From: Pseudomaricurvus sp965656525
Lineage (GTDB): Bacteria; Pseudomonadota; Gammaproteobacteria; Pseudomonadales; Cellvibrionaceae
Reading direction: 5' to 3'
Length of the DNA stretch: 64,000 bases
Assembly (NCBI GenBank): GCA_965656525.1
Contig: CBFHKY010000011.1
Location: 1-64,000, forward strand
Positions 18,938 through 28,483 of the stretch are shown here, piece after piece. Numbering within the stretch: position 1 is the stretch's first letter; each line of letters starts with the position of its first letter. The translations under genes and the position numbers were made by a program. The notes below the pieces were generated by a model, which had not been told where the DNA came from, did no database searches, and saw only the letters and a list, made by a program, of their open reading frames with translations.

Positions 18938-20878
18938 TTAGAAAGATTGAGGTTCCGCAGGCATGCCCAACAAGTAACCTTGAGCACCATCAATACCCAA
19001 ATCCAATAACGTTTGCCATTCCGAATCTTCTTCTACCCCTTCGGCAAATAAGCGTACATCACAACTGTGAGCAATTTGCAGTAAGGACTTCACAAAGAAT
19101 TGGTTGTCTTTGTTGGATTGAATGTTGTGTACAAAGGAGCGATCTACCTTCAGGGCAAACAGCGGTAAGCTTTGTAAGTATGAGAACGCTTTTGACGCAA
19201 TCCCAAAATGATCAAGCGACATATTCGCCCCTACGCTCTCTAGCAAACGGCCGAACTCTCTCACTCTTGGTTCGCTGACTGCTAACCCGTGCTCCGGCAA
19301 CTCTAAAATCAACCGCTGAGCAAACAAGGGTCTTGCGGCCAGGAAAAGTTGCAGCCAAGCGCTAAAACTCGGGTCCAACATAGAACGAATAGAGATATTG
19401 ACACACAGGTGCGGCCCGGTCAGATGACCGTATTTTTCCGCTAACAACTCCAGCATCAGCTGGTCAACTTCCACGGACATCGCAAAGCGTTCTGCCATTG
19501 GCAAAAAAACACCCGCATTTAATAAGGCGTCACCATCGCGCAAGCGACAGAGAACTTCGAGTTGCTCGATGGTTGTACCATCACGCTGAAACACGGGCTG
19601 CATGTAGAAACTAAATAATTTTTCATCGATCGCCGTACGCAATAGATGTTTCCATTCTTCAGCACTACGAGCACTGGTACCAAGATCTCGATACCAAAAA
19701 ACGCCCGGCTGCCCTTTATGTTGCGCTTGCCGTAAAGCCAGATCAGCTCTTTCTAGCATTGAGCTGTCTTGGCTGAGCGCATCTTCGTATACCGCTCCAA
19801 TATGAATCTGCAGTTCTTCTTCATTCTTAAACCAAGCCAACCCCTGAAGCTGCTGGAACAAGGTATTAATTAACTCGGAACTTTCCTCTATATCCAGCCA
19901 GGGCAAGAATGCACAGAGGTCAGCTCCACTGCGGCGCGCCAAGATAACTCCTTCCCCGTGGCCTAGGGTTCGTCTCATCACCTCGGCTACGTGCTTCAAA
20001 CACAAGTCGCCCGATTTACGCCCCGCATTAACATTCAACTCAGCCAGGCCTTGTATCTGAAGCAACAGTAATACCGCGCTGCCACGCTTGTGCTCTGACT
20101 TCATGAAGCTCGCTAAACGGCTATCAAAGTCACGGCGATTGCCCAGTTCAGTCACAGAGTCGATACAAGCTTGTCGATGTAAAGACTCGGACAACTCAAC
20201 CTGCTCTTGAAACATGGCTTGAATCTTTTTCACCATCCGGTTCATCGCCGTCACCATACGGCGCAACTCTGGGGTTTTCGGCAAAGGTTCCTGAATCGGA
20301 AACTCGCGACGACAAATGGCTTCCGCTTGATCTTCTACCTTACGCAGCGGCCGCAACATGAGCCGCAACCCCATACCGACCAAGCCATAACTTAATACCG
20401 CCGTGAAAAAGAATAACCACAACTGCTCACAAAAAATGCGCCACAGATCTCGATACGCAAAACCTGGGTGTGACACCACTGTAATTTCACCCAATCGCAT
20501 CCAGCCAGAAACGACTTCTGACACACCACTGGGCTCGGGCAAATCGACGACCTTAACAAACCACTGCGGCACGCCTTCCACCTCAATAGGCAGCGCTTTA
20601 TCAACCACAATGCTGCCATCATGACTACGATAAGTGATGTTACGGTAATAGCCGCGATCAAAAACCACATCAACGAACAGCCGAATTTGTGCCTGATCTT
20701 TATCCGCTGCCGAGTGAGACATGGTTAACCCCAAGGAGGTTGCCGTATCTTGAGCATGAACTTGAAGCTGCTCGTACAAATAACCTCTCGCTTTAATCAC
20801 ACTCACGAACATATTGCCCGCCATTAAGCACACAATCATAAAGGTAATGGCAAAGATCAGCTGTCTATATAGCGTCAC
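18938..20878 (-). CDS. lapD: LapD-like c-di-GMP receptor (degenerate GGDEF-EAL)
   Basis: 646 aa. The layout is LapD: N-terminal helix, periplasmic LapD/MoxY-type sensor (about residues 30-150), second helix (about 155-175), HAMP, GGDEF-like and EAL-like domains. Both catalytic motifs are ruined: the GGDEF site reads RRSGAD and the EAL site reads LEVLCRL, so it should bind rather than make or cut c-di-GMP. Known LapD holds protease LapG away from a surface adhesin. No lapG or giant adhesin gene is in this window. The lipoprotein gene lies 98 bp upstream on the same strand. Confidence 0.87.
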   Translation of the reverse strand: MTLYRQLIFAITFMIVCLMAGNMFVSVIKARGYLYEQLQVHAQDTATSLGLTMSHSAADKDQAQIRLFVDVVFDRGYYRNITYRSHDGSIVVDKALPIEVEGVPQWFVKVVDLPEPSGVSEVVSGWMRLGEITVVSHPGFAYRDLWRIFCEQLWLFFFTAVLSYGLVGMGLRLMLRPLRKVEDQAEAICRREFPIQEPLPKTPELRRMVTAMNRMVKKIQAMFQEQVELSESLHRQACIDSVTELGNRRDFDSRLASFMKSEHKRGSAVLLLLQIQGLAELNVNAGRKSGDLCLKHVAEVMRRTLGHGEGVILARRSGADLCAFLPWLDIEESSELINTLFQQLQGLAWFKNEEELQIHIGAVYEDALSQDSSMLERADLALRQAQHKGQPGVFWYRDLGTSARSAEEWKHLLRTAIDEKLFSFYMQPVFQRDGTTIEQLEVLCRLRDGDALLNAGVFLPMAERFAMSVEVDQLMLELLAEKYGHLTGPHLCVNISIRSMLDPSFSAWLQLFLAARPLFAQRLILELPEHGLAVSEPRVREFGRLLESVGANMSLDHFGIASKAFSYLQSLPLFALKVDRSFVHNIQSNKDNQFFVKSLLQIAHSCDVRLFAEGVEEDSEWQTLLDLGIDGAQGYLLGMPAEPQSF

Positions 20879-20976
20879 AATAAAAACGTCCTGTCTTTGA
20901 GCCGAGTGGAACTCCGCTCAGATTAAACTCATTGAGCAGCATTGAAAGTGCCGCCCGTTTTATAGCGTAACTCAGG

Positions 20977-21678
20977 CTAGGGTGTGGCTGATTGCACGAT
21001 GATGCTCGGTTGAGCCCCCAAACGAATATCCCCACGGATCCTGTAGCCTTCCGCCGCCTGTCGTAACTGCTGATAAAGCCAGCGCCCTTCGGCGTCGTCT
21101 CGCGCCGTGATGAGTAGCCTCTCACCACTGTCCTTCACACGCAAAGCCAACTGTTCAAGCACGGGTATGGCCGAAGCATCTCGTTGATTTAATGCTGTTA
21201 CAGATAAAGAATAGCTGGAATTTGAGGTTGTTGCCGCTGCTCGTGCGAGCGAGCGAGCAATATCAACGTCTAACTCTTGTAAAAGCCCATTATCAGACTG
21301 AATCTGTGACGCCCGTGCAGCATAGGTTGCGGCCAAGTCCGGCTGGGAGTGCGCTAATGCTTCACGGGCCAACTCAACGTAGCGTACAACCACTTGCTGC
21401 AAGCCGGAGATCGCTTGCGCGTTATCAGTATCCATGAGTAAAACGGCGCGGAAACGATCCACGGCATTATCTTCCGCTGGTACAGTCAGCTGATCTTGAA
21501 CCAAAGCGTATTCCGCCTGCACCAAAAGCTTTTTGATCAATTTTTGTTTGCGCTCAGCCTCACCTTCAAGCGTTTGGGTCGGTGCTGGCGCAACCGGTTT
21601 AGCAGAGGGCGGGGGCAACGCCACACAGCCGCAAAGGCCAACAAGCCCCAGTGCGACCAACATTACAGAAGTTTTCAT
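20977..21678 (-). CDS. Predicted lipoprotein with helical repeats
   Basis: 233 aa. The signal peptide MKTSVMLVALGLVGLCGC ends in a lipobox. A Pro-rich linker (ALPPPSAKPVAPAP) leads into a TPR-like helical region with DTDNAQAISGLQQVV, and a C-terminal alpha/beta domain with LLITARDDAEGRWLYQQLRQ resembles a secretin-N or OmpA-like fold, though I cannot assign it. The ATG at 21678 follows GGAGG by 11 nt. Same strand and next to lapD; a shared surface role is possible but unproven. Confidence 0.75.
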   Translation of the reverse strand: MKTSVMLVALGLVGLCGCVALPPPSAKPVAPAPTQTLEGEAERKQKLIKKLLVQAEYALVQDQLTVPAEDNAVDRFRAVLLMDTDNAQAISGLQQVVVRYVELAREALAHSQPDLAATYAARASQIQSDNGLLQELDVDIARSLARAAATTSNSSYSLSVTALNQRDASAIPVLEQLALRVKDSGERLLITARDDAEGRWLYQQLRQAAEGYRIRGDIRLGAQPSIIVQSATP

Positions 21679-21944
21679 GCAGTCCAGAACCTCCATTGTT
21701 ACAATGCCTGAAACTCTGCCCGATATAAGGCATCAAAGCAACGTTAAACCCACTGCTAATACACCCAAATGCTAGGTCCTACGCCAATCCAAGCGGGTAA
21801 AGAAACAGTAAACATAAGATCATCTAAATGACATATGTATCTGGCCTCCACACCAGAGTAAGAGTGAAAATCACAGTTTCAGCAGCACACGCTGTTAATA
21901 CTTTTCTAGGTACTTTTTAAAGCCTCTTTAGGAACTCGCTGCTC

Positions 21945-23786
21945 ATGCATCGCCCGGTATTCGTTTTGTTGGCACTTTGGCTGTTCGCTCTGAACAGTAA
22001 CGCTAATGTATTGGCTCTTTCAGCCCCTAAATCCAACACCTTTTCGGCATTGAGCCCGTCTCAAAGCCCCTCTAGCGCAGTCAATGTTCTCAGCTCTGGC
22101 AACACGGACTTTCTTCCCGTCACAGAAGCCTACCGCTTACACGCTGAATGGTCTGTCGACAAACCATCCACACTATTACTGCTCTGGGATATCGCTCCTG
22201 GCTATTACCTTTATCGTCATCAAGTCAGTGTCACTCTCGACGATGAAACTCTCTATATCGAGATGCCGCAAGGTAAAGAACACTATGATGAGTACTTGGA
22301 GCGAGAAATAGCCGTCTTCTATGACTCATTGCCCGTCACGGTGAATATCCCAAATTCGACAAAGAAGCCCTTTCAGCTGCAGGTGCGATCACAAGGCTGC
22401 GCCGATGCAGGCTTATGCTACCCGCCTCAGGTGGACTTGGTGAGTGTTGGCCAAGACCGTGCGTTAACGATAGACACTCCAGTAGCAGTGACACCGTCCT
22501 TTACGGTCGCGCAGCAAAGTTCGGCTAACACTCCCAATACCAGCTCATCGTCTTGGGCTTATTATCTATTTGCAATTATCAGCGCTCTGCTCGGCGGCGT
22601 GTTACTCAACTTAATGCCGTGCGTATTTCCGGTGCTGTCGTTAAAAGCGTTGAGTTTGGTGCGCGGCCAGGCCAAGCCTCATAGCCAACATCTCCACGGC
22701 TGGGCTTATACAGCAGGCACCGTGAGCACCTTTACGCTCATTGCCGCACTGTTATTGATATTGCGCGCATCTGGTCAAGCCATTGGCTGGGGCTTTCAGC
22801 TGCAAAATCCGGTGTTTGTCGCGCTGTTGGTGTATCTGTTTTTTATCATGGCACTCAATTTCTTGGGCTTTTGGCAACTCAGTGGGCGCTACAGCGATTT
22901 GGGCCAATCGCTCACTGAAGGTAATCACTATCGCCACTCTTTCTTTACAGGCGCATTGGCCACATTGGTCGCCAGCCCTTGTACCGCGCCGTTTATGGGC
23001 AGTGCGCTTGGTTATGCTGTCACTCAACCACCCGTTATTGCACTGAGTGTCTTCGCAGCACTGGGGTTCGGTATGGCCGCGCCTTATTTGCTGCTGACCT
23101 ACCTTCCTGCTCTAAGCCGCAAGCTACCCAAGCCCGGCGCATGGATGGAGACCTTGAAACACTTCATGGCTTTTCCTTTATTGCTCACGGCCATTTGGCT
23201 GCTCTGGGTCGTGGGGCGACAAACCAGTGTTGACGGACTCGCACTGCTACTCAGTGGAGTGTTAAGTCTGACCATTGGTATTTGGTTGTGGCAACATCAG
23301 CCTCAGCGCGTCTGGCAAAAAATCGTTGCTCTGGCGCTGTTGCTTGCCGCGCTTTGGCCATTGCCTGCACTCAACACTCTGTCAACCTCAGCCTCAGGCC
23401 TGGCTAGCCAACAAGCTTCTTCGCGAGGCAATCAATGGCAACCGTTCACCCCTGCGCGACTGGATCAATTGCAGCGCAGCGGTACACCAGTGTTCGTCAA
23501 TCTAACCGCAGATTGGTGCATTACCTGTCTGGCCAATGAAAAGATTGCTTTAAACACTGAGCGAACAGCCGCCGCGTTTCGGCAAGCTGGTGTTGTGTTA
23601 CTCAAAGGCGATTGGACTCATTACAACCCCGAAATTACCGAGCTGCTGGCCCAGTTCAACCGCAACGGTGTACCGCTCTATCTGCTGTACTCAGGCAAAG
23701 CCAATGCTATGCCGCAGATTTTGCCGCAAATCCTGAGCGAAAAAACCGTTTTAGCGAGCCTACAAGAACTTAATCACGCACGTTAG
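21945..23786 (+). CDS. dsbD: Thiol:disulfide interchange protein DsbD
   Basis: Carries electrons from cytoplasmic thioredoxin to periplasmic reductases. 613 aa. After a signal peptide, the alpha domain holds the redox pair in CADAGLCYPP; the membrane beta domain (eight helices) has its pair in LMPCVFPVLS and ASPCTAPFMG; the C-terminal thioredoxin-like gamma domain has DWCITC. All six cysteines are present, so the relay is complete. The 248-bp upstream region is non-coding and separates it divergently from the lipoprotein gene. Confidence 0.95.
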   Translation: MHRPVFVLLALWLFALNSNANVLALSAPKSNTFSALSPSQSPSSAVNVLSSGNTDFLPVTEAYRLHAEWSVDKPSTLLLLWDIAPGYYLYRHQVSVTLDDETLYIEMPQGKEHYDEYLEREIAVFYDSLPVTVNIPNSTKKPFQLQVRSQGCADAGLCYPPQVDLVSVGQDRALTIDTPVAVTPSFTVAQQSSANTPNTSSSSWAYYLFAIISALLGGVLLNLMPCVFPVLSLKALSLVRGQAKPHSQHLHGWAYTAGTVSTFTLIAALLLILRASGQAIGWGFQLQNPVFVALLVYLFFIMALNFLGFWQLSGRYSDLGQSLTEGNHYRHSFFTGALATLVASPCTAPFMGSALGYAVTQPPVIALSVFAALGFGMAAPYLLLTYLPALSRKLPKPGAWMETLKHFMAFPLLLTAIWLLWVVGRQTSVDGLALLLSGVLSLTIGIWLWQHQPQRVWQKIVALALLLAALWPLPALNTLSTSASGLASQQASSRGNQWQPFTPARLDQLQRSGTPVFVNLTADWCITCLANEKIALNTERTAAAFRQAGVVLLKGDWTHYNPEITELLAQFNRNGVPLYLLYSGKANAMPQILPQILSEKTVLASLQELNHAR

Positions 23787-24118
23787 CAGCGCGTTAATGA
23801 ATTTTCTCTGCCTTTATGGCTAAAGTTCATCAATACGCTAAAGTTGACCACAAACCGGAGGCCTTCGCCCGCAAACGTCGAGAAACGTGCTGAAAGAACC
23901 GAAGAAAACCCTAGCCAAGACGGTGGAACGTCGGCCATCTTGCTGCCAAAATTCAACAACTTTACAAGTTGCGGCCTTTCTATGGACTCCCTCTTCAAAT
24001 TGCGGCAGACTCGATAAAAAAGACACACACTTTTGTTGATCGGCAACAACCTCTTTCATTCACGAGACTTTCTTTCGACAAGAGCAGATCATACATTCAT
24101 GTAAGTTCGGGACACTCC
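23787..24118. other. 332-bp intergenic region before aroQ
   Basis: No convincing gene. Short frames here on both strands have no ribosome site or recognisable product. The region separates dsbD from the aroQ-accB-accC unit and presumably holds the promoter for the latter; I could not pick out a reliable -35/-10 pair. Confidence 0.6.
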
Positions 24119-24562
24119 ATGGCAAGCATACTGGTATTACACGGGCCTAACTTAAACCTGCTAGGCACTCGCGAGCCGGATATCTATGGCAGCACCACAC
24201 TGGACGACATCAACACAGAGCTGACCCATCGCTGCCTGGCAACTGGCCACCACATACAATTTCTCCAAAGTAATGCGGAATACGAACTCATTGATCGTAT
24301 TCACGATGCCAAACAAGAAGGCATTAACTTCATCATTATCAACCCAGCGGCGTTCACACACACCAGCGTTGCCATTCGCGACGCTCTGGCAGGGGTGGCC
24401 ATTCCCTTCATTGAGGTGCACCTCTCCAACGTTCATACACGCGAGCCATTCCGCCAGCACTCATACTTTTCAGACCTTGCTCAAGGTGTGATTTGCGGCT
24501 TTGGTGCACACAGTTATTATTTAGCCTTAGACGCTGCGATAGATGCTATGACCACAACCTGA
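24119..24562 (+). CDS. aroQ: Type II 3-dehydroquinate dehydratase
   Basis: Third step of the shikimate pathway. 147 aa, the size of the dodecameric type II enzyme. The opening LVLHGPNLNLLGTREPDIYG holds the conserved Asn/Arg and the catalytic tyrosine; the His in NPAAFTHTSVAIRDAL and EVHLSNVHTREPFR complete the active site. The true start is the ATG at 24119; an upstream frame extension is not conserved. Followed 40 bp later by accB, the standard aroQ-accB-accC order of many Gammaproteobacteria. Confidence 0.96.
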   Translation: MASILVLHGPNLNLLGTREPDIYGSTTLDDINTELTHRCLATGHHIQFLQSNAEYELIDRIHDAKQEGINFIIINPAAFTHTSVAIRDALAGVAIPFIEVHLSNVHTREPFRQHSYFSDLAQGVICGFGAHSYYLALDAAIDAMTTT

Positions 24563-24602
24563 TTTTTAATGCCCCACAAACCCCCTGCACGGTGGAATAT
24601 TT

Positions 24603-25046
24603 ATGGATATTAGAAAAATCAAAAAGTTGATAGAGCTGCTAGAGGAATCCGATATCAGCGAACTGGAGATCAAGGAAGGCGAAGAATCAGTTCGAATAAC
24701 TCGTGGGGGTCAAACGTTTACTCCTAGCCCTGTAGCTCAGCCCCCTGCTGCTACCAGCTCACCACCCACAGCCCCACCAATGGCTCCCGAAGAACAAACA
24801 CCAAGCCTGTCCGGTCATGTGGTGAAGTCGCCTATGGTTGGCACCTATTACGCCGCACCAAGCCCAGGCTCCCCTAACTTTATCGAAATTGGCCAGCACG
24901 TAAAGGTTGGCGATGTTATCTGCATCATAGAAGCGATGAAAATGATGAATCAGATCGAAGCTGACAAAGCGGGGGTGATAGAAGCGATTTTGGTAGACGA
25001 TGGCGAGCCGGTTGAGTTTGATCAGCCTCTGATCACGATCGTTTAA
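24603..25046 (+). CDS. accB: Biotin carboxyl carrier protein of acetyl-CoA carboxylase
   Basis: 147 aa. The N-terminal dimer-forming region begins MDIRKIKKLIELLEESDI; a Pro/Ala-rich linker covers about residues 40-70; the biotinyl domain ends the protein, with the biotin lysine in IEAMKMMN. It shuttles CO2 between biotin carboxylase and carboxyltransferase in fatty-acid synthesis. Operon with aroQ and accC. Confidence 0.97.
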   Translation: MDIRKIKKLIELLEESDISELEIKEGEESVRITRGGQTFTPSPVAQPPAATSSPPTAPPMAPEEQTPSLSGHVVKSPMVGTYYAAPSPGSPNFIEIGQHVKVGDVICIIEAMKMMNQIEADKAGVIEAILVDDGEPVEFDQPLITIV

Positions 25047-25073
25047 GGATGACCGCCTACAGAGGGCATGGAC

Positions 25074-26414
25074 ATGTTTAAGAAAATTTTAATCGCCAAC
25101 CGTGGCGAAATCGCGTTACGTGTGCTTCGCGCCTGTAAAGAAATGGGCATCAAAACCGTTGCGGTTCACTCTCAAATAGACCGCGACCTTATGCATGTAA
25201 GGCTCGCCGATGAGTCCGTTTGTATCGGTCCAAACGCATCCACCGAAAGTTACTTGAACATTCCACGACTGATCGCCGCGATGGAAATTACCGATGCCGA
25301 AGCCGTCCACCCAGGTTATGGATTTTTGGCTGAAAACGCGGCTTTTGCCGAACAAATTCAAAAGAGTGGCTTTACCTTTATAGGCCCCTCCTCTGCCGTT
25401 ATTCAACTGATGGGGGATAAAGTATCGGCCATTGCCGCAATGAAAGAAGCTGGTGTCCCCACGGTTCCGGGCTCTAATGGACCACTGACAAACGACACCG
25501 AAGCCTGCTTGCAACATGGCCGCACCATTGGCTACCCCGTCATTATTAAAGCCGCCGCGGGTGGTGGTGGGCGCGGCATGCGTGTCGTGAATACAGAATC
25601 CGCACTCCTTAATTCCATCCGCATCACCAAAGCAGAAGCACTCGCGGGCTTTGGTGACGATACCGTCTACATGGAAAAATTTCTGCAAAACCCTCGACAC
25701 GTAGAGGTTCAAGTGCTGTCCGACGGTCAGGGAAATGCCGTGCATTTCGGGGATAGAGACTGCTCCCTACAACGCCGTCATCAAAAAGTCTTGGAAGAAG
25801 CTCCTGCTCCAGGCATCGATCCCGCGGCACGAGAAAAGGTTCTTGAGGCGTGTATCAAAGCCTGCATCAAAATCGGTTATCGCGGCGCAGGAACTTTCGA
25901 GTTTCTGTATGAAAACGGTGGTTTCTACTTTATTGAGATGAACACTCGCATCCAAGTAGAACACCCAATTACGGAAATGATTTCCGGTTGCGACCTAATC
26001 AAAGAGCAAATTCGTGTTTGTTCCGGCGAGCCATTGTCTCTCAAACAAGAAGACATTCAGTTACGCGGCCACGCTTTTGAATGCCGGATTAACGCAGAAG
26101 ACCCCAAGACATTTATGCCGTGCCCCGGAAAGGTAACCCAATTTCACGCTCCTGGGGGTTTAGGCGTTCGTGTAGATTCACACCTGTACAGCGGTTATAC
26201 CGTACCAGCTAACTACGACTCTATGATTGCCAAGGTGATCACTCACGCCGATACTCGTGAAGAAGCTCTCGCTCGCATGCGCCACGCTCTCGATGAGCTG
26301 GTAATTGACGGCATTAGAACCAACATTCCCTTACAACAAGACCTCGTAAGAGATGCCGGGTTTGCTAAAGGTGGTGTGAACATTCATTACTTAGAGAAAA
26401 AACTGGGGCTGTAA
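25074..26414 (+). CDS. accC: Biotin carboxylase subunit of acetyl-CoA carboxylase
   Basis: 446 aa ATP-grasp enzyme that carboxylates the biotin on AccB. The N-terminal ILIANRGEIALRVLRA, the glycine-rich ATP loop AAAGGGGRGMR, HFGDRDCSLQRRHQK and EMNTRIQVEHP (catalytic Glu and Arg) are all present. I choose ATG at 25074 (MFKKIL) because AGAGG lies 8 nt before it; the ATG at 25068 is too close. The prmA gene that follows accC in many relatives is absent here. Confidence 0.97.
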   Translation: MFKKILIANRGEIALRVLRACKEMGIKTVAVHSQIDRDLMHVRLADESVCIGPNASTESYLNIPRLIAAMEITDAEAVHPGYGFLAENAAFAEQIQKSGFTFIGPSSAVIQLMGDKVSAIAAMKEAGVPTVPGSNGPLTNDTEACLQHGRTIGYPVIIKAAAGGGGRGMRVVNTESALLNSIRITKAEALAGFGDDTVYMEKFLQNPRHVEVQVLSDGQGNAVHFGDRDCSLQRRHQKVLEEAPAPGIDPAAREKVLEACIKACIKIGYRGAGTFEFLYENGGFYFIEMNTRIQVEHPITEMISGCDLIKEQIRVCSGEPLSLKQEDIQLRGHAFECRINAEDPKTFMPCPGKVTQFHAPGGLGVRVDSHLYSGYTVPANYDSMIAKVITHADTREEALARMRHALDELVIDGIRTNIPLQQDLVRDAGFAKGGVNIHYLEKKLGL

Positions 26415-26436
26415 CACGCCCCTTCACTATAGCGGC

Positions 26437-26464
26437 GGCGTACCTTTTACCCTTGAGGTATGCC
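26437..26464 (+). terminator. Hairpin after accC
   Basis: 9-bp stem (ggcgtacct with aggtatgcc, one G-U pair in RNA) about 22 nt after the accC stop. No T-run follows, so termination strength is uncertain. Confidence 0.4.
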
Positions 26465-26686
26465 AGTCAACATTGACCCGTGTCAGATAAAAGCGCTTCT
26501 CAGACATAACGCCCTTGATTTACATCCTTGCCTGCATGACGATTTATCTTAAACTGAATAGACTTACCCACTTAACAATCTATAAACTGATAAATTGCTC
26601 ACAATAACGACACCTAGAGCGCATATAGTCACTGTGACATAACGCATTCTATTGAGGTGGCACATTACGAATCAAGGAGAACACCT

Positions 26687-27241
26687 ATGGTTGACGACGT
26701 TAATTACGGGCCACTGGCTGAATTAATTGGTACCTGGGAAGGCGACAACGGTATGGACATTTCTCCAGAACCTAATGGCTCTGAAGACAGCCCTTACGCC
26801 GAAACCATTGTTTACGATGCAGGCGGCTCACTGAAAAACGCCAAAACGCAGACCATCGCCATTGTTCCTTATTTACAAATTGTAAAACGTAAATCCAATG
26901 GTGAAATTTTCCATCATCAATCTGGCTACCTGTTATACGATGCCGCCGAAGATCTCGTGATGCAAAGTTTAGTCATTCCTCGCGGGGTGTGCTTGCTGGC
27001 GGGCGGAACGGGTAAAGTATCCGGTGACACCACCATCATCGAAGTAAACTCTACCGCCGGAAAGTTGGATTGGGGAATTTTGCAATCACCGTTTATGGAA
27101 AAAAACGCCAAGACCACAGCTTTCACCAATCGGATTGAGGTGAAAGGTGATGTAATGACCTACAAAGAATCTACTATGCTGGATATTTATGGCAAAACGT
27201 TTGATCATGGCGACAGCAACGTACTCAAGCGCATTAACTGA
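26687..27241 (+). CDS. Nitrobindin-like heme-binding beta-barrel protein
   Basis: 184 aa. The opening LAELIGTWEGDNGMDISPEP has the GxWxGxG-type start of the THAP4/nitrobindin lipocalin-like barrel, followed by alternating strands and a C-terminal barrel closure (YKESTMLDIYGKTFDH). Family members bind heme or fatty-acid-like ligands. The ATG at 26687 has AAGGAGA 6 nt upstream; the longer in-frame start at 26657 lacks this. It stands in its own transcription unit; ligand is unknown. Confidence 0.7.
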   Translation: MVDDVNYGPLAELIGTWEGDNGMDISPEPNGSEDSPYAETIVYDAGGSLKNAKTQTIAIVPYLQIVKRKSNGEIFHHQSGYLLYDAAEDLVMQSLVIPRGVCLLAGGTGKVSGDTTIIEVNSTAGKLDWGILQSPFMEKNAKTTAFTNRIEVKGDVMTYKESTMLDIYGKTFDHGDSNVLKRIN

Positions 27242-27267
27242 GTTAATGATCAACGGCTGACTCAAAG

Positions 27268-27813
27268 ATGATACGGCTCGTTGATCAAAATTTTTCGCAC
27301 CCACTTTATTGTAGGCCTCTTTTGATCATCGAACCCTCCCCTGCGCCCGCTCATAGAGCACACACCTACCGCTTACTGATACTTTTTACCTTGCTCTTGT
27401 TCAACAGCTTTTACGCCTGTAGTGACAGCATCTACAAGTGGACTGACGAACAAGGAAATGTTCACTATGGCGATGCCCCTTCTGCAGAATATTTCAGCGA
27501 AACGCTAGAGACGACAGCCAACACATATTCTGAAGTGACTCAGCCAAAATACCGCCAACAAAGTTTTTCTGAAACTCAACGGCCTGTTACGCTCTATGCC
27601 ACTAGCTGGTGTGGTTACTGTAAAAAAGCACGGCAGTATTTCCAGCGCAACCATATTAAATATATTGAACATGATATTGAAAAAAGCCAACTCGCAAGAA
27701 GGCAGTTCGACACACTTGGCGGACAAGGCGTCCCCTTGATTGTGATGGGAGATAAAAAAATGAGTGGCTTTAGTGCGTTAAACTTCGAACAATTGTATTT
27801 TTCTAAGCCTTAG
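27268..27813 (+). CDS. Exported DUF4124-glutaredoxin fusion
   Basis: About 181 aa. A hydrophobic export signal (about residues 33-50, LLILFTLLLFNSFYACS) is followed by a DUF4124 segment (IYKWTDEQGNVHYGDAP) and a C-terminal glutaredoxin domain with the redox site CGYC and a cis-proline in GVPLI. This combination suggests an envelope thiol-disulfide protein, unlike ordinary cytoplasmic glutaredoxins. The start is uncertain; the signal is unusually far from the ATG at 27268, so a later start such as the TTG at 27322 is possible. Confidence 0.8.
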   Translation: MIRLVDQNFSHPLYCRPLLIIEPSPAPAHRAHTYRLLILFTLLLFNSFYACSDSIYKWTDEQGNVHYGDAPSAEYFSETLETTANTYSEVTQPKYRQQSFSETQRPVTLYATSWCGYCKKARQYFQRNHIKYIEHDIEKSQLARRQFDTLGGQGVPLIVMGDKKMSGFSALNFEQLYFSKP

Positions 27814-27957
27814 ACCACGCTTATATGACTCGCTCCCTCTCTGTATGAGCGTGTAAATAATCACGTAAAAAGGTCATGTAAAAAGACCATATAAAAAAGA
27901 GCCTGCTGAAACACTCTGACTCATAAGTAGGCATCTCTGACTAACCCCCACCTAGAG

Positions 27958-28014
27958 ATAACCAAAAGACGTGCGAACACAGTACTGTGCTTTTTAATGA
28001 CTATCGTTGGTTAT
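27958..28014. terminator. Inverted repeat between converging genes
   Basis: ataaccaa (27958-27965) and ttggttat (28007-28014) enclose a second small palindrome cacagtactgtg followed by a T-run. It lies between the glutaredoxin and cheX genes, which converge. Terminator role is inferred. Confidence 0.35.
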
Positions 28015-28036
28015 AGCGGCCCACAAAAAATCACAC

Positions 28037-28483
28037 TTATTGCAAACACACCACTACAGCAGCATGATAAGAGCGCCATGTAATCGGAATGACATAAGAC
28101 CGTAACTCTTGTGGCAAATGGATAGTTGAGGGGGCACCAGAGACCACGACCGGAACAGAAATCATAAAATCTTTTCCCAACTCACTGCGGGCATTGCCCG
28201 ATAGTGTGTTGGCAACCTCACCCACCAAGTCCACCATGTTTGCCTCAGAGGTGTCGGGCTCACCTAAACTCAAGATCAAGTGCTTTAGCATCGCTTTAGG
28301 TGCTGTAAAATACACACAACCCTTATTTGCACCAGAAATGCCAATAATACCCGTAAAATCCATCGCCTCTGGTTTAGCATTAGACGTTAAATAAGGCGAC
28401 CCAATCCGCAAATCGTTTTCTTTTGTCAAATTGAAGTAGCGTTTGACTCCATCAATAAAAACTTGCATATTTTCTTCAAACAT
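28037..28483 (-). CDS. CheX-like phosphatase
   Basis: 148 aa, CheC/CheX/FliY superfamily. The diagnostic E-x2-N helix is VGEVANTLSGNARSELG, placing the acidic and amide residues that dephosphorylate CheY-type receivers. Only one such motif is present, as in CheX. It overlaps the response-regulator gene by 8 bp, so it is probably the dedicated off-switch of that regulator. Confidence 0.83.
   Translation of the reverse strand: MFEENMQVFIDGVKRYFNLTKENDLRIGSPYLTSNAKPEAMDFTGIIGISGANKGCVYFTAPKAMLKHLILSLGEPDTSEANMVDLVGEVANTLSGNARSELGKDFMISVPVVVSGAPSTIHLPQELRSYVIPITWRSYHAAVVVCLQ

Noticed and set aside
25116..25745. 209-codon minus-strand frame opposite accC
   Set aside because: Antisense of a highly conserved enzyme; composition follows the accC codons and there is no product similarity.
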